Assembly: GCA_013389125.1 (NCBI GenBank)
Contig: JACADX010000048.1
Coordinates: forward strand, 1 to 5,482
Direction of reading: 5' to 3'
Length of the DNA: 5,482 nt
DNA from: Parvularculaceae bacterium
GTDB lineage: Bacteria; Pseudomonadota; Alphaproteobacteria; Caulobacterales; Parvularculaceae
Shown here: positions 5,069 through 5,482 of the stretch, one piece after another
Numbering within the stretch: position 1 is the first letter of the stretch
How the letters are laid out: each line of letters starts with the position of its first letter
Made by a program: the position numbers and the translations under genes
Notes under the pieces: model-generated
Databases searched by the model: none
What the model saw: only the letters and a program-made list of their open reading frames with translations
What the model was told of the DNA's origin: nothing

Positions 5069-5482
5069 TCAATCATCCGCGGAGCTCGCCGGGCCGCCCC
5101 TGATCGCCGGAGGCGGCGCCCCGCGGGCGCGAAATCGCTTTTTTCCCGCAAGCGGGTGCTTGGTGAAAACGACGTCCTTGAGGCGCTCCTGCGCGACATG
5201 GGTGTAGATTTCCGTTGTCGTGATGTCGGCGTGACCGAGCATTGACTGGACGCTCCTGAGATCGGCGCCGCCTGCGAGAAGGTGGGTGGCGAAGGCGTGG
5301 CGAAGAACGTGCGGCGACACGCGCTCGGGCGCAACGCCGGCGGCGACGGCAAGGTCCTTGATGAGCTGCGCAAACCGCGCCGCCGTCACATGGCCGGACT
5401 TCCCGCGGGATGGAAACAGAAATGGCGACGAATCGCTCTCGCCTGAAAGAAATGTCTTCCTGACCGCCAAATAGTCGGCGAG
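5069..5482 (-). CDS. xerD: Tyrosine recombinase XerD, C-terminal part (5' end outside window)
   Basis: The frame is open to the right edge, so only the last 137 residues are seen. XerD works with XerC at dif to resolve chromosome dimers, aided by FtsK. The visible catalytic residues are intact: SPHVLRHAFATHLL supplies the H-x-x-R pair (visible residues 58 and 61), MLGHADITTTEIYTHV supplies the second His (84) and, nine residues later, the tyrosine nucleophile (93). The first Arg and the Lys lie beyond the window. HVLRHAFATHLL with GADLRSVQ favours XerD over XerC, whose motif is usually closer to HMLRHSFATHML. After the usual HPLA ending, the protein continues for 25 residues (GKKRFRARGAPPPAIRGG, then PASSADD), an apparently disordered basic tail. 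TGA is at 5069-5071, 50 bp before accA. An integrase paralogue is possible, but the xerD-accA context supports the housekeeping gene. Confidence 0.9.
   Translation of the reverse strand, partial: LADYLAVRKTFLSGESDSSPFLFPSRGKSGHVTAARFAQLIKDLAVAAGVAPERVSPHVLRHAFATHLLAGGADLRSVQSMLGHADITTTEIYTHVAQERLKDVVFTKHPLAGKKRFRARGAPPPAIRGGPASSADD

Noticed and set aside
5069..5482. Phage or integrative-element integrase at the right edge
   Set aside because: The motifs match XerD best, it sits next to accA as in related genomes, and no attachment-site repeat or tRNA is nearby.

Overview
The window looks like ordinary chromosome from a GC-rich alphaproteobacterium, probably of the order Hyphomicrobiales (Rhizobiales). 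The grounds are the very high GC with strong G/C preference at third codon positions, the close textbook fit of PdxH, AroC, AccA and XerD to alphaproteobacterial forms, the xerD-accA pairing, and intergenic repeats built around a GATTCCGAATCATG-type core like those I recall from this order. Genus cannot be set from the sequence alone. I see no phage, insertion sequence, CRISPR array, tRNA or rRNA.

Layout, left to right: (i) 1-125, the last 40 codons of an unrecognised plus-strand gene, followed at once by a strong GC hairpin; (ii) 350-730, a small exported DUF2541-like protein with a clear Shine-Dalgarno site; (iii) 731-1035, a convergent gap with no gene, holding copy A of a 101-bp structured repeat; (iv) 1036-1692 on the minus strand, pdxH (pyridoxamine/pyridoxine 5'-phosphate oxidase); (v) a 93-bp divergent promoter gap; (vi) 1786-2883, aroC (chorismate synthase), then 2898-3902, a membrane-anchored alpha/beta hydrolase that probably shares the aroC transcript; (vii) 3903-4049, a second convergent gap holding copy B of the repeat; (viii) minus strand, the C-terminal half of xerD (5069 to the right edge) followed by accA (4050-5018), 50 bp apart and probably co-transcribed.

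The genes are mostly housekeeping: vitamin B6 salvage, the last step of the shikimate pathway, the first committed step of fatty-acid synthesis, and chromosome dimer resolution. PdxH and AroC both use flavin mononucleotide, but their divergent placement may be coincidence.

The most noteworthy signal is non-coding. Two copies of a 101-bp element (91 of 101 bases identical, no gaps) lie in inverted orientation on either side of the pdxH-aroC-hydrolase block. Each copy starts only 8-9 nt after the stop codon of the gene it follows, each sits in a convergent gap, and each can fold into two successive hairpins whose first stem survives the differences between copies. I read it as a mobile or dispersed 3'-end repeat that may act as a transcript-end structure. 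I found no convincing evidence of a new multi-gene system.
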